Origin: Rhizobium pisi
Lineage (GTDB): Bacteria > Pseudomonadota > Alphaproteobacteria > Rhizobiales > Rhizobiaceae
NCBI RefSeq assembly: GCF_003938655.1
Contig: NZ_RJJT01000002.1
Location: 336,106-400,105 of the forward strand
DNA: 64,000 bases
Direction: 5' to 3'
Shown here: positions 63,923 to 64,000 of the stretch, piece by piece
Layout of the letters: the number at the start of each line of letters is the position of its first letter
How positions within the stretch are numbered: the first letter of the stretch is position 1
The notes under the pieces: model-generated
The model's input: only the letters and a program-made list of their open reading frames with translations
Told to the model about the DNA's origin: nothing
Database searches by the model: none
Program-made: the position numbers and the translations under genes

Positions 63923-64000
63923 TTACGCCGTGGCCGGTTTTGGTGCTTTTGTCAGGGCCATTGCGATCTTCTTGATGTTTTGGGCGGCCGCAGCCAACAG
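63923..64000 (-). CDS. C-terminal end of a transposase (partial)
   Basis: The minus strand reads AAAAQNIKKIAMALTKAPKP and ends at a TAA, typical of the end of IS5/IS1182-type transposases. The gene runs off the window edge, so the family and intactness cannot be judged. Confidence 0.55.
   Translation of the reverse strand: MLAAAAQNIKKIAMALTKAPKPATA

Overview
The window looks like part of a large plasmid of a Rhizobium species (R. leguminosarum / R. etli group). It is GC-rich and carries a complete repA-repB-repC replication and partition operon (58271-61873, minus strand) with a counter-transcribed RNA gene between repB and repC and three copies of a parS-like 16-bp palindrome just downstream. 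A riboswitch-controlled thiC-thiO-thiS-thiG-thiE operon is also present; plasmid-borne thi genes are known from R. etli. Most other genes are ABC-transporter-linked catabolic operons, typical accessory plasmid content. The genus assignment is an inference from gene content, not from a search.

Layout. 1-3808: a DUF3311/sodium-solute symporter pair and a chemotaxis receptor. 4314-5384: an SsuD-like flavin monooxygenase. 5841-16747: an L-idonate/gluconate regulon (ABC importer, idnO, gntK, a beta-hydroxyacid dehydrogenase, a 2-ketoacid reductase, idnD, a LacI/GntR-type regulator and an SMP-30 lactonase). It is tied together by repeated ATGTTATCGATAACAT operators. 16811-19416: an ECF sigma factor overlapping a membrane-anchored von Willebrand A protein. 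19682-35403: a carnitine/betaine-type catabolic cluster. One minus-strand run from 34304 to 20597 encodes a beta-keto acid cleavage enzyme, an L-carnitine dehydrogenase-thioesterase fusion, an acyl-CoA dehydrogenase, an ADP-forming acyl-CoA ligase, a CaiD-like hydratase, a peptide-type ABC importer and a CocE-like hydrolase, with a divergent CdhR-like regulator. 35378-38871: a LysR regulator, an EamA exporter and glutathione-independent formaldehyde dehydrogenase. 38939-42546: an orphan amino-acid binding protein, a CHASE4-GGDEF-EAL protein and a small membrane protein. 42707-47300: the TPP riboswitch and thi operon. 47374-52238: a PxpA / PxpB-PxpC fusion / biotin carboxylase-BCCP operon with a divergent GntR regulator.

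52300-64000 is a scarred replication region: an IS66-type transposase with an abnormal end, a frameshifted relic of a second repC with nearby parS-like palindromes, an XRE regulator, an intact Fsr-like MFS gene, the parS array, repCBA, a decayed tyrosine recombinase, a duplicated 3' end of the Fsr gene, an FMN reductase and the end of another transposase. The relics suggest that this plasmid arose by fusion or recombination of replicons and that the repABC module was moved in as a block.

Working together: the carnitine cluster is proposed to take gamma-butyrobetaine, crotonobetaine or carnitine to glycine betaine. Later demethylation of betaine would release formaldehyde, which FdhA could oxidise. 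The idonate cluster would feed 6-phosphogluconate into central metabolism. No CRISPR array, rRNA or tRNA gene was seen.
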